Shown here piece by piece: positions 1 to 12,359 of a stretch of 64,000 nt of DNA. Source of the DNA: Trifolium pratense. Taxonomy: Eukaryota; Streptophyta; Magnoliopsida; Fabales; Fabaceae. Location of the stretch: the NCBI RefSeq assembly GCF_020283565.1, contig NC_060059.1, forward strand, positions 17,416,933-17,480,932. The letters run 5' to 3'. The number at the start of each line of letters is the position of its first letter. Positions within the stretch are counted from its first letter, which is position 1. The notes beneath the pieces were generated by a model. That model saw nothing but the letters and a program-made list of their open reading frames with translations, was not told where the DNA came from and did no database searches. The position numbers were made by a program, and so were the translations under genes.

Positions 1-1458
1 TTTGGCGCACCATTACATGTGTGGGGAGAGGATTGCTTTGGCAAGGTGGTGTGTGGATTTGGGAAACTGATAAAACTCGATGAACCAACAAAGAGCTTGG
101 AATGCTTAGAGTATGCGAGAGCACAAGTAGCCATCAACTGTTGGGATACTATTGATAAAGTGCTGGATATTATAGTTGGTCAAGATTTGTTTGTCTTGAA
201 GCTGATTGAAGAACGGTGGACGGGTGAACAGGTGGGGGAACGAGATGGATTTTCAAAGAACTGTGAGGAGAGTGACGCCTCGATTGGGTCATCGGTTGGG
301 CGGTGGGAAGCGGCGGATGACGATCTCCATGAAGTTCGGTCTCATTGCTCCTCGCCGGAGAGACCGATTCAGGGAGTTTCAAATGTTGATACGGTTGGAC
401 TGCTGGGTAATGGGGCAAAACAACTTTTTCCTGACACACCAACCCTAGTCATTGTCGGTGTCAGTTTGAGGGAGGGTGAAGAGATTGTTGTGCAGCAAAA
501 CAAGGCACCTTTAGTGAAGGATGGTCCAACAATTGTGATGGAAAAGGCAATGGTTGTCTTGCCTGACAACGCTTTTGATCTTCTTCAGGTGGGGCCTGGT
601 GGGTCTGCGAAAACGGTAGGGGCGGCTGATGTTGTAGGGAGCAGAGAAGGTGAAAAAAGTCATCAGCTGTTAGGGTTTGGAGTTGAAGTGAGTAGTATGG
701 GTGGGACCGATTTTTGTAGAGGAAGGATGAAAGATAGAGTGGGCCTTAATAAAGTTGGGTTGGATGGTGTATTAAATCTCAAACCAATAAGGGGTGTGGG
801 GCCAGGAGGTAGGGTGGATAAATTAATTAAAGGGAGTTGTTCTCTCTGGGCTCAGTCAACAAATAAATTCGGGCCTCTAAACCTTGTTATGCAGCAGGAA
901 GAGGAAAATGTGAGGAGGGCTTGTGACATTGAAGTGGTAAGTTTGGAAAGATTCGAAAAACAAAAAAAGGCCTTGTCTCTCTTGTGTGGGCCGGATTCCT
1001 TGGGCCCAGGTGGTGGTGCTAGTAGTAAAACAAAAGGGTCCAAAAAGCAAAACAAAAAAAACTTACTTACGAACTCCATCAAGCAGGGGGGGCTCCAAGG
1101 TGTGTACGTTTTGCGGCTGCTGTTCAAAATTCACGAAGAAGCACGACGAGAAATGGTGATAGGGTGGAGTTGGTTACAAATATTGCTCCAAAAACTTCGG
1201 ACCCAATCCAAGAGTCGTCCGATCCAACGGTCCAAGGCGATGGGGAAGGTAATAACAGTCTCGTTGATGGTGATTTGGTGTGTGACTAGAATTAAAACTC
1301 AATAAATGTTCGGAAAGAAGCGAAAAGGTTATTTAATATAGGAACCAATCTTGGAGTTTCTAGTAACGAGGAGCATATTATGGTGATTGAGAAATTAATT
1401 GATCTAAAAGAAGGGGAGGATCGGCCTACTCATGTTGAAGGGGATGTGATGGTTGATC
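1..1458 (+). pseudogene. LINE ORF1 (gag-like nucleic-acid-binding protein), partial
   Basis: The frame is open from base 1 to the stop at 1303-1305. It starts with a tract typical of plant LINE ORF1 (residues FGAPLHVWGEDCF, then GKLIKLDEPT), which suggests the DUF4283-type region of these proteins. After the stop, coding-like sequence resumes in another frame (about 1318-1458, ending in TGA just before ORF2), so at least one frameshift separates body and C-terminus. No zinc knuckle was seen in the visible part. The protein would coat LINE RNA. It is non-functional here, and the N-terminus is off the window. Confidence 0.75.
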
Positions 1459-1681
1459 AATGATAGTATGTAGTATGAATGTTAGGGGGCTGGGGGAGAG
1501 GTTGAAGAGGAGAAAAATTAGAGAGCTTGTAAAATCACAAAAGGTGGATGTTCTTGCTGTCCAAGAAACAAAGTTGGATGATATTAATAGGCGTTTATGT
1601 TCCTCACTAATGAGGGGTGATGATGTGGGTTATATCCCTTCAACGAGGAGGAGTGGTGGCTTACTTACGATATGAGACTCG

Positions 1682-4454
1682 TGTAACACCCTTAATTTAC
1701 CCCTTTATTTTATTTTTCGAAAAAGTTAATTTCATTTATTTAATAAGGATGTCACACTTACTCAACGTAATTATGTCCTCAAATGATTAGAAATTATGTA
1801 GCGGAGAATAAAAATTAAACCAAAATAATATAAGTTTCAAAGTCCGAATTGAAAATACTGAATCAATTGACATAACCCAATTGTTATAAAAATTTAGCAG
1901 CATAATTAAATAAGTTTCTCCCCAAAAACATCCTAACAGAGCGACTCAAATAAATAGTAAAGCAACAACTATCCGAACACATCAGATATGATTCATCTCA
2001 TACATGAAAATCTATGGTTGCACACCGTAGGGCCAAGCCAGAAGGAGGATGTAAAGGTGAGCGACAATACATCAAGAAAGTAACTGAATTAAAATAACGT
2101 AATAATTAGCAACATCATAAAGCACAACAAGACCACCTAAGCGGATGGCGACGCACATTCATTAGTCAACCACAATCATCAATCAACAATTAAATAAAGA
2201 GAAATCAATAACAACATTTAAATGAACAAATATAATTAAAATGCATGCAATGCGCCTAGACTCGCTACATGCATGTGGTACCAATAACAACCTCATTTCA
2301 AGTTTTACATCATGGAGGATCAACATCATTATAAACAACGTCATTTTCAACTTCATTAGGTAACATCATTTTCAACATCATTTATACAACTTCAATAAGA
2401 AACGTCATTGGACACATGAATGAATGCATGTCATGTTATAATAAGCAACGTCAATAGAAAACATAATTTAACAACTTCGATAGACAACTTCATCATCATT
2501 ATAACAACATCAATAAACAACGTCCATAAGCAACTACAACAACAACAATTACAACATCATAATTTCGGCACAACTCCAACATCATTAAAATAGATAATTC
2601 ATCATCGTTATAACCACGTAGCTCAACATCGTTATTCAACAAAACAACAATTCAAACAACACAATTACTATCAATGAGCAACGACTTAAAACAACGTCGA
2701 TATACAACAATTATTAGCAACTTCGATTACAACGCCAACTAAAATTTAATAACCCAATTAGTCTTTCACCCTTCTCAGGACAACAACTTATTACTCGTCT
2801 TTAACATAACCATTAACCCAATTTAACTCGGTTTAGTTTATCAACGAAACATATGAATTTTAAATCAATTTAATTAATAACAATTGTGAAATAAATTCAA
2901 ATCCTTAAGATTATATAAAACAAGGTAGAGTGAGATACACTAGAGGGTTCTAAAATATTCAAAATACTGTGCATAAAATTTTGAGAAATTTTCACGAAAT
3001 TGTAATATTTTTAATCATCTTTTTACTCCAAATAATTAATTAAAAATAGCTACGAGTGTCCAAAAATTCCTAAAGAGGTACCAAAATTTCAAGAAAATTA
3101 TTTACTATTTTTAAAAATGGATCCTCCATGAGCTCTCACGCGCCTGACGCGCGAGTGGGCGAAGCCACCTCGCTACTGTTCATCTCCTTCACCCGTTTTC
3201 CTGCAACATGGGTCGTTCGACCCGATTTTCGACCCGATTCGTTCTCTCTCATTTCTAAATGATAGACGACGAAACTTATACCGTTTTAATCATCGTTCAA
3301 TTTTAGGAAGGTTCCCGGTATTAGTTTGTAAAATCGACGATTAAATAACATGTTTAGAAATAAAAGTTCATACGCACACTTTGAAGCATACCCGTTCTGG
3401 CTCTTTCAAATTCGTAGCTGGACGACCCAAAATAAATTCTCAGAGGTTTAAACATCTTGCAGAATCGTTTATGGCAATTTAGAATATTTCAAAAACGTTT
3501 TTTTTTTAAAAAAAATCCAAATCATTCAGTCCGAAAATAATCAAAGTTTTTGGAACTTTATTTTTAAAAAGTCACTCATGACCAACACAACCCTTCAACT
3601 CAGAATTTCGAAACAAAATCAAAGGATATTCTACACATTTTTCAGACATGAATTCAAGGTGCAACTATAGAATCAAAACACCGCATCATGTACACCAAAT
3701 TCATACATCACAACCTCATGAACAAGAAAAGGATTCAAAACATCACACGACGACAACAACAACAACACGGCAATGGCAACATCACATGACCGAGAAAAAT
3801 GAAGCATAAGAATAACAACTTAAAGCACACACATAGTAATAAATAGAGCATGTATGCCTATATTCAGAGTTTCAAGAGTATAAAGCTCCCTTACTTGGAT
3901 TGCAGTGAACTCCCTAAATTAAGGTTAAGTTTTTCCTTCCTCTGCTTCTCTTCACTCTCCCATGAGCTCTTTCTCTTTTCTCTCACCCCCTAGCACTATT
4001 TTTTTGTGTTTTGTTTTCTTTTGTTTGTATCAGTATGCTAACTCTTTCTAACTTCACCACCCTTTAAACCATTTAATTTCAAGGGACAATAACATTATTA
4101 TTATTATTATTATTATTAATATTAAAATGATTTAATGTGAATTAAAATTGTGTTTCTTCTTCTTTATTCCTTTCTCTACCATTTTCCTATCTACACCCCC
4201 TCTATGCTCCCAACACCTCTTTATTTTATTTTCTACTTCTTTTCTTTTAATTTTATTTTAGTTCACCAACATCATTCTACTCATTCTTTTAATTTTATTT
4301 TAGTTCACCAACATCATTCTACTCATTTATTTTCCCAATGATTAATTATTTAACACATCAAAATAATTAAATAACCACACATCAATCAACACAAGCAACT
4401 TCTAATAATAAAAAAAAATATTAATCAACTAATTCTAAAAATTTGGGTGTTACA
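1682..4454. mobile_element. Solo LTR (2773 bp) inserted in the LINE endonuclease
   Basis: It begins TGTAACACCC and ends GGGTGTTACA. It is flanked by the 5-bp duplication ACTCG (1677-1681 and 4455-4459), the signature of LTR-retrotransposon integration. There is no second LTR and no coding sequence, so it is best read as a solo LTR left by unequal recombination. Long LTRs with TGTAACACCC ends are common in plant chromovirus-type gypsy elements, but the lineage is not proven. Inside, 2230-2720 is cryptic simple sequence rich in CAACATCATT-like words. Confidence 0.85.
4097..4327. repeat. ATT microsatellite and 45-bp direct duplication in the solo LTR
   Basis: A (TTA)n tract lies at about 4097-4118. 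A tract of about 42 bp, centred on TTTAGTTCACCAACATCATT, occurs twice in tandem at about 4239-4327. Both lie inside the solo LTR. Confidence 0.7.
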
Positions 4455-6404
4455 ACTCGGCTAAGGGAACGTTCGTAAAATCTTTCCATGGCCGGGGCTT
4501 CTTAGGTGTGTGCTTGGAGTGGGGGGGTTCATAGAGGTGCATTATTTTGAATGTGTACGCTCCTTGTGACTTGTTGGATAAGAAAAGACTTTGGGTGGAT
4601 ATTCTTGTGGCAAAGTATGAGGAGGAGGCCGAATTATGGTGTGTGGTGGGGAGTTCAATTCGGTGAGGGCTCCGGAGGAAAGAAAAAGGAGTGGCTCGTT
4701 GCAACCAAGTTCGGTGAGTATTGAGGACTCTAATTGGTTTAACCTATTCATCCAAAGGCTAGGTTTATGTGATCTTCCACTTCTTGGTAGACAATTTACT
4801 TGGGTACAACCGAATGGGGCGTGTATGAGTAGATTAGATCGGATTCATGTGTCGTTGAATTGGTTGATGGAGTGGGGTGATGTGACACTATGAGCTCTTG
4901 CAAGGGATGTCTCGGATCATGGTCCAATTATACTTAGGTATTCTAACTTTGATTGGGGTCCAAAACCTTTCCGTTTCAATAATCATTGGCTAAAGTCTAA
5001 GGGGTTCAGTGAAGTGGTGGTGGCGGGGTGGGCTACTATCACGGGTGGTAGGTGGTTCTTGCAATTAATGAAGTAGTTGATTGGGTGAAAAGAAAAAAAA
5101 GAGAAAGAAAGAGTGTTTAATATTCAAAGTGGACTTTGAGAAGGCTTATGACTCGGTTAGTTGGAGCTTCTTGGACTACATGTTACGGGGGTTTGGTTTT
5201 GGTGAAAAATGGAGGAGTTGGATTAGAGCATGTGTGTTTGCGGGAAGTCTATCAGTGTTGGTTAATGGAAGTCCAACGGAACAAGTTGACATTTCTAAGG
5301 GGCTTAAGCAAGGGGACCCTCTTGCACCATTCTTGTTTAACCTAGTGGCGGAAGTTCTTAGAGCCCTTATGAAGAATACGGTTAATCTTGGATATTTTAA
5401 AGGTATTCAAATTAGTAATTCGGGTGTAATTATGTCTCACCTACAATATGCCGATGATACGCTCTTTGTTGGGGAGGAATGTGAATGTGTTGAGAATCTT
5501 TGGACTATTAAGGCAATTTTGAGGTGGTTTGAACTTATCTCCAGACTTAAAGTCAATTTTTTTAAGAGTAAGCTCTTTGGAATTAATGTGGGAGATGGCT
5601 TTATTAATTCGGCGACGGCTTTCCTTAAATACAAGATTGGAAGTTTGCCGTTTATTTATCTTGGGCTCCCGGTGGGGGCAAATCCTAGGCGCGTGTCTAC
5701 ATGGAATCCGGTAATTGAAGTGCTCCAAAAAAGACTTGCTTCGTGGAAAAATAAATATGTAAGTCTCTGGGGTCGAGTTGTGTTACTAAATTTGGTTTTG
5801 GCGGAAATTCCTATTTTCTATCTCTCTTTATTTAAAATGCCGGTGGGGGTGTGGAAGAAGATTATCCACTTGCAAAGGAGGTTTCTTTGGGGAGGGGCGG
5901 CTGGTGCATCAAAAATTTCATGGGTTAATTGGCTTGATGTATGTAGATCAAAAAAGGAGGGCGGTCTTGGGGTGAAAGATTTGCGCATAATGAATATTTC
6001 CCTTTTAGCCAAATGGAAATGGAGACTACTTTCGGAGGATGAATCAATTTGGAAGAATGTTCTCCGGGACAAGTATGGGAGTGGAGAGGTTGGAACGGTT
6101 TGGATGTCTAGGACATTGCCGTCGGCCAAAGTTTCACCATGGTGGAATGATCTTATGAGTTTTGGGATGGTTGTCGGGGTGGATCACATCCATGGAATGT
6201 TTTTCAAAAAAATTGGTAATGGAGGTACTACTAGTTTTTGGCATGATTCTTGGTTGGGACCTCAACCATTGAAGGAGGTTTTTCCACGCTTCTTTCTAAT
6301 TTCGGTCCATAAAGAGAGTAGTGTGTTGGAGGTTGGTAGGTGGGTCTCGGGGTGTTGGGAGTGGGAGGTAAGGTGGAGGCGCAATCTCTTTGTGTGGGAG
6401 GAGG

Positions 6405-6690
6405 CACTACAAGAAAACATGCATTTACTGGCGGCCAAAAGCCCTCAGTAATGCACAAATTTCGTCTAAAATGCATGCATTACTGACGGCCTTGGGCCCT
6501 CTGCAATTAGCTCGCCAGTAATGTTTACTGACGGCCCAGGACCGTCAATAACGTTACTGACGGCCTGGAGCCGTCAATAATGCCCAACGGTCACAATCAA
6601 AAGACTTACTCATTTGTGACGGCCTGCAGCCATCAGTATTGCTTTTACATTTGTGACGGCCTGCAGCCGTCAGTAATGTTAACGTATTAA
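6405..6690. repeat. Left subterminal repeats of the CACTA element
   Basis: At least six copies of a TTACTGACGGCC...GGCCGTCAGTAA-type motif occur in both orientations (for example 6425, 6480, 6525, 6552, 6618, 6652). In En/Spm elements such repeats bind the TnpA-class protein and define the transposition-competent end. A strongly palindromic A/T tract follows at 6690-6765. Confidence 0.85.
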
Positions 6691-7028
6691 AAGAAAAATT
6701 AATAATTTAATTATTTAAAAATCAATATTAATATTGATTTTTAAATAATTAAATTATTAATTTTTTTAAAAAAAATTCTAGTTTTAATAATTTAGTTTTT
6801 TTTAAAAAATATACTGCATAATAAATAATTAAAAAATATTAAATATAATTTTATTTTTACAAAAAAATATTAAAATTTAATAAAAAGCATAATAAAAATA
6901 CTTAACATAAGCATAATTAAACATAATGATAATATTGTCATTACAAAAAGAAAACAATTAAACATAATATAAATTGTCGTTATGTTATACAAATAATTAA
7001 ATCAACAACAGATTATTAAAATTACACA

Positions 7029-9170
7029 TCAAGGTTGGTCAGGCGGCTGATATAGTGGTCGCTTCCCCTTGCCACTGTATGTTGGCTGACGCGACCTTCC
7101 TCGGCCTCGGCCTCTACCTCCCTCATTTATTACGACTCCGGGGAGTGACGTTCGCGGAGGTCGTGCCACAGGCCTATGAACGAAGTTAATTGGGGCTTGA
7201 TTGGGATCAAAGCTGGCTTGATTTGGGAAGAAGTTGTCTTGGGGTTGATTGGGGTTGTCATGTGGGATTATGAAGTATTGTTGATATGGATTTGATGATC
7301 TCTGTCGATGGTATTCGGTGAAAGCAGTTTGTTGATTATTTCTACCGCTTCCGCCACTACTGCTTCCACTTGTTTGCCCAACAGGATCAAAAAATTGTAA
7401 ATGAATTGGTTCATTAAGCATTTGACTCATATCCTCTATGCTCATACTCAGTACTGGATCACCCTCTCGGTACTCCGGCAGCTGATTCAAATTGACCATG
7501 CTATTCAAATCCGGTCGATATTCTTGTTCACCGGCATTTTGATTTTGTCGTGCCGATCCCTGAGATGATGATCCAACCCCCGCCGGCGCCGGCGCCCTCT
7601 GCTGCGCAAAGAATTCCTGCAATACATGTTGGACCCGTTGGTCCACCCGCTCATTAAATGTTGCTTCGTACTCTTCGCGGAATTCTTCCCGATACGTGGC
7701 CCTCATTCGCGCTTCATACTCATCATCGGTTTCCTCTCTTTGAGCTGGACGAGAGCGTCCTGTACTAGATGAAGATGAAGATGTGTAAGTGACATCTCTC
7801 AAACCAGTTGGGTCACTTGCATATAAAGAAGATGTACACCCAGCAGCGAATTTGCGACCTCGAGTCGCACCACCAGCATTCTTAACAAAAGCCAATGACA
7901 GCTTGTTTCGACGAACCTCCTCATTATCTCGCCTATGAGGTGGTAGTCGTAGTTGGCTTGCATTATATTCTTCAGCCCAAATTTGCGTCAACCTCTACAA
8001 TAAATTAAAAAATAATTATAATTAATTAATTATAATATTAAAAATAATTATAATGTTTAAAAAATAATGTTATAAGAAATAAATAATAAATAATATATAT
8101 AAATACTTACCGAAACTTCTTGCGCCCTTGCCCCCGTCCATTCACCGGAATCTGCATACTTGTGCATCATGTCATTCATTTCCATAAAGGTGGGTGGACG
8201 ACCAAATTGTTGAATGAACTCAAGACGAAGCGTTCCGGCAGATTTCGACCCTCCAGAGTGTACGCACGCACGATTGGCTTCATCGGTATTTCTGTTGGCT
8301 TTGTTCTTTATACACTTTGCCTTATACTCTTCCTCTTCCCATCTGAGGCACAACATAGGGTATGAGTTACCAGCGAGCCAAAGTGGTGGCTTTGAAGGAT
8401 CCTTTTTAATCTTTTTCCGCGCTTCAAAAAGTAAGGTTGACAGACGCTTGGTGGCTTTTCTGTTGAATATAGCCTCAATAGCCGCTGTGTGGTGATTTAG
8501 CCAAGTTACTTGCGACTACGAAAAATAAAGAAAAATTGTTAATAAATTAGTAAATATATGTTTAGTAACAAAATTGATTGGATAAAAAATTAATTATAAA
8601 TAAAAACGTACCCTGAAGCCATTCCAAAATTGTTGATATCCACGCTCATCTGCCCTGACCTCCGTCCAGTTGAGATATGGAGCCTGGAATTTGGATTTCA
8701 ATGCATTATTGATTGCCTTATTCGCCGGATTTTGGGGTTGCAAACTGCACAATATATATATATATATATATATTAGTTAAGAATAATAATCATATATATC
8801 CAATTAATTTATTAAACACAAATTCTTAATAATAATTAACTTACTCTGTGGCGGTATATGGCATGATGATGGGTCTACCATACCGGTCAACCAACAATTC
8901 ATTTTGAGGAGCTAGAAGTGCAATATCGGCAATTTCCTCGTCCTCGTGGTCATCATCGTCGTCGTAGGAGCCGTACTCCTCTTCGACACCATCTACGGTT
9001 CGAGACTTGGGCATACCCTCCAACCATCGATTCCGAACAACGCGGCGGGGTAATCTACGTCTACGTCCACCGCGTCCGCGTCCTCCGCGTCCGACACCCG
9101 GTGGTGGTGGAACATCATCAATGTCATCATCGACATTGTCATCATCGAAATTTTCTTCATCTGGATTCAT
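7029..9170 (-). CDS. Plant transposase (Transposase_24 / En/Spm TnpA-class protein)
   Basis: Four exons can be placed on the minus strand with GT-AG borders and matching phases: 9170-8845, 8744-8612, 8515-8111 and 7994-7029 (about 610 residues). The start MNPDEENFDDD follows a TTATTATAG acceptor-like sequence. The N-terminus is acidic, then comes a GRGGRGRGGRRRR basic patch. The middle holds the conserved block with WLNHHTAAIEAIFN, then AEEYNASQLRLPPHRRDNEEVRRNKLSLAFVKN split over several stretches. The C-terminus is Q/G/P-rich and ends in another GRGRGR tract. This matches the family usually annotated as Transposase_24 (PF03004), thought to bind subterminal repeats. No stop breaks the modelled exons. 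The exons are my inference from splice signals. Confidence 0.75.
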
Positions 9171-9195
9171 CTATAATAAAAAAATATATGACAAA

Positions 9196-9978
9196 TTCGT
9201 TGCTATAGTACAACATACACCCGTTAACACAACAGTCAATTCTCTTCGCTCCGAGTCCTAACTTTGCAACCAATTGTCTTGCTTCGTAATAATTTTTTGG
9301 CAAATCAAGAGGACGGTCTATTGTTATATCCAACATCAGTTTCGTTATCAAGTCCATGGTGTATTCTGAAACAAGACATTCAGACTTGATACCCAAAAGT
9401 CTAATACACACCGTTAACTTTGAGTCTCGAGAGCCTTCACACAACGGTGTATTTGTCTCTTTCAAAAGATCAAAAAATCGCTGGGCTTCCTCATTTGGTC
9501 TCTCGACGTTAACATCAGCGTCATATTCATCATCAGCAGGGTCGTCGACATCATTTGACACATAAATCGGCGTATTAAACCCAAGGGCATTAGTTATCAT
9601 ATTGTCCATCTCATTAAACGGATCATAATGCTGATGATAATATTCGGGAACAACAACGGGCTGAAAAACACTGCTTGAAGCACGATTTTGATTCACGGGA
9701 ACAGTCGTGGAACATCCCTCGCCATGACTTGACCAAACCCAATAATTAGGTTGGAATCCCTTTTTATATAAATGAGACCTAATTTCATCTTCGCTCCGTA
9801 TTCTTGTACATCGACAAAGTACACACGGACATCTAATTCCCCCTTCACGTATCACAATGTCATTATATTTTACTGTATTGATAAACATTTCGACCCCTAT
9901 TTTAAATTCCTCTTTAACCCGGCCCCTCTTTCCAGGATTATGTCTATCGTACATCCAATTACGATTGGTAAAATCCAT
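9196..9978 (-). pseudogene. TNP2-type transposase, N-terminal remnant
   Basis: On the minus strand the frame begins MDFTNRNWMYDRHNPG and carries a Cys-rich IRCPCVLCRC motif, the transposase-associated domain at the N-terminus of TNP2 proteins. It continues through the conserved stretch RFFDLLKETNTPLCEG and on to CVNGCMLYY. It then runs into the leader of the Transposase_24 gene. The DDE-type catalytic core that normally follows is absent, so an internal deletion ends near 9196. The remnant now lies directly upstream of the other gene and could be in the same transcript. Confidence 0.8.
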
Positions 9979-11184
9979 ATCTGCGTAGTTTAATTAATAT
10001 ATAATTAGATCAATATATGTATTAAATTTATTACTTTATTTTTCAAAAGTATTTTGGACATATATATATGTCTACTCAACAATAACATATAAACTTTTAA
10101 CATTTTATTTTTAAAGTTTATGGTTTATTAAATCTAAAAAATACTAAGTTTTTTAGTTGACAAAACTACCGACTTTTTAACATATATATTATAATTTTTT
10201 AAAATATAATTGTTTTTCTTTTTTTAAATACATAGTAATAATAAAATGCTAGTAACTATTTCTAAGTGTACGGTAAAAATAAAACTATCACTAAATATTA
10301 TAAATTAAAATTACATATATTACTTACTTGGGTGCCGGGTAGAGTCTTACTTGGTGCGCGCTCCTAACCACAAACTCCGCTCCTAACCCACGACCTCCGA
10401 TGACCACGAGAATTTGCTAATAAAAATTGTAAACAACAAAATATTAGAACATATACATTTAAATAACAAAATAAAAATTTTAACTTTAAAAGTAAAACAC
10501 AAACACTTACCACTTTTTAGATGGAGATATGAAAATTACATTACTTTTTTAAAAATACACAAACTGTTAAAAAATTTCTTTTTTAAATTTTTTTTTTAAA
10601 AATTTCGTTTTTTAAAAAAAGAATATAAATATACTGTTTTTTTGAAAAAAAAAATACTTATTTAAAAAAAATAATTCTGTTTTCGAAATAAACAAAATTA
10701 AATATATTTTTTTAATTTTTTTTACAAAAAAAATAACTTTTATACATAGTGATAAGAAAATATTAGTAACAAATTACAAAGTATTAATTAATAACTATTA
10801 CTAAGTATACGGTAAAAAAAAACTATCACTATATAAATTAAAATTACGTTACTTACTTGGGTGCCGAGTAGATTCTTACTTGGCGCGCACCTAGCCCACG
10901 AACTCCGCTCCTCACGAGAATAAGACTTGCTATTAAAAATGGTAAACAACAAATATTAGAACATATACATTTAAATAACAAAACAAAAATTTTAAATTCG
11001 TAAAAGTAAAACACAAACACTTACCACTTTTTGTATGGAGATTAAGTTGAAAGTATGAAATTAGAGAAAATTTAAGAGAGAAGTTAGAGAAAATTTAGAG
11101 AGAGAATGGAAATGAAAAAATGAAGTGAAGGAGTAGTAATATATAGGAGTAGTAATATACAACCGTTGGAATTTAAAATTCAAA
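9979..11184. repeat. Duplicated leader region of the CACTA element
   Basis: This A/T-rich stretch upstream of the minus-strand genes contains a direct duplication: about 10225-10530 resembles about 10742-11043. Both copies carry TTACTTACTTGGGTGCCG and an AAACACTTACCACTTTTT-like tract. On the minus strand each gives GTAAGT-type donor sites, so these may be duplicated untranslated first exons. No coding sequence was seen. Confidence 0.6.
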
Positions 11185-11526
11185 TACGCATTACTGACGG
11201 CCATAATCCGTCTTAATTGCGCAACGGTTCATAACATTACTGACGGCCTGGGACCGTCGTAATTGCTGTCTGCATTACTGACGGCCCAGGACCGTCTTAA
11301 TTGCGCAACGGCTATATATTTACTGACGGCCTGGCACCGTCTTAATTTCGCATGCATTACTGACGGCCTGACACCGTCACTAATGCGTAATAGTACCGTT
11401 TTAAATTATTTCGTTCTTCAAGAAGCAATACTGACGGCTCCTAGCCTTCAATAACCCACAAATGCATTACTGAGGGCTAAAAGCCCTCAATAAGTTTGGT
11501 CAGTAATATTATGTTTTCTTGTAGTG
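11185..11526. repeat. Right subterminal repeats of the CACTA element
   Basis: About seven GACGGCC/GGACCGTC-type motifs (for example 11195, 11241, 11278, 11325, 11361, 11433) precede the right terminal inverted repeat. They mirror the array at the left end. Confidence 0.85.
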
Positions 11527-12359
11527 AGGAGCTTCAAAATGCGTTGTTGGAAGTGTTGACCCCCATCCAACTTTCCAATGTCGAGGATGAGTGGAGATGT
11601 CACTATGTCAATGGAGGTATGTTCTCAGTTAGTTTACTTTACAAATATTTATCCGGAAGGATCATTCCCCCTATTGCAAGGGATCCGAAGTTGGTTAGGG
11701 ACTTGGGATTCCTATGCGAAAGTCTCGCCCCATCAAAAGTTATTGTGTTCTCTTGGCAACTCTTACTTTGTCGCTTACCAATAAGGGTTAATCTCGCTAA
11801 ACGAGAAATTGTTGACCACGACTCTAACTCTTTTTGTGTGTTATGCCCGATGCATTTAGAAAGTGAGGGTCATCTCTTTGGTTGGTGCGCTTTGGCTTCG
11901 TCTTTATGGAGTAAAGTGTTTGGGTGGTTTGGTTGGGATGTGGCGGTAACAAGAGATCCACTCGAGATATTCCGAAGATTTTGCATGGGGAGGGGGGGGG
12001 GGGGGCAAAAGACTAAAGGGTCTTCTTGCGATGTGGCATATGGTGGTGTGGGCTATTTGGAAAGTTAGAAACGATTTGATTTTCAACTCACAAGTGCCGG
12101 TGGTGGATGAAGTTTTTTATTGTATCATTGCTACCTCATGGAAGTGGCTAGTTGATAAAAAGAAGGGTTGTGTTTGTTGCCTCTATGAATGGAAAACATA
12201 TCCTATGGATTGTATCTGTAGGTAGTGTGTATTTTTTGGCTCTCGCTTTAGACTATCGGGCCAAGGACCCCTTGTACTTAATCCCGAGTTGTGGGTGTAG
12301 TACCATTTGTACTTTCTCCGTTGTATATTTGCATAAAAAAAAACTGTAGGACTTGGGTA

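Larger units (their letters stand above)
6405..11526 (-). mobile_element. CACTA (En/Spm) transposon, 5122 bp, defective
   Basis: The terminal inverted repeats are CACTACAAGAAAAC at the left and GTTTTCTTGTAGTG at the right. The 3-bp duplication AGG lies at 6402-6404 and 11527-11529. Both ends carry arrays of subterminal GACGGCC motifs. Genes lie on the minus strand: a TNP2 N-terminal remnant (about 9196-9978) and a complete-looking Transposase_24 gene (7029-9170). Since the catalytic TNP2 region is missing, the element cannot move itself but could be moved by an autonomous relative. It interrupts the LINE reverse transcriptase frame cleanly. Confidence 0.93.
1460..12228 (+). pseudogene. LINE ORF2 (endonuclease, reverse transcriptase, zf-RVT), broken
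   Basis: The ORF2 start at 1460 reads MIVCSMNVRGLG and then an AVQETK motif, the N-terminus of an AP-type endonuclease. The frame hits a TGA just before the solo LTR (1682) and resumes at 4460 with more stops. A second endonuclease block lies at 4636-4893. Near 5050 the frame jumps from late endonuclease to the reverse transcriptase palm, so a large part of the protein is missing. RT residues FKVDFEKAYDSV (about 5120) and the catalytic YADD (about 5446) are visible. After the CACTA element, 11530-11990 encodes the zf-RVT region. A G-run at 11990-12004 shifts the frame, and the C-terminus continues at 12031-12225. Once it would have encoded target-primed reverse transcription; now it is dead. 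Confidence 0.88.
1..12346 (+). mobile_element. Degraded L1-type LINE, split by two nested insertions
   Basis: A non-LTR retrotransposon runs in from the left edge and ends near an A-run at 12336-12344. Its parts in order are ORF1 (1-1458), endonuclease start (1460-1676), endonuclease remainder (4460-5040), reverse transcriptase (5060-6404) and zf-RVT/C-terminal region (11530-12225). The gaps are a solo LTR and a CACTA element. At the CACTA boundaries the reading frame resumes exactly once the element and one AGG are discounted. It carries premature stops, frameshifts and an internal deletion near 5050, so it is dead. Its 5' end lies outside the window. Confidence 0.9.
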
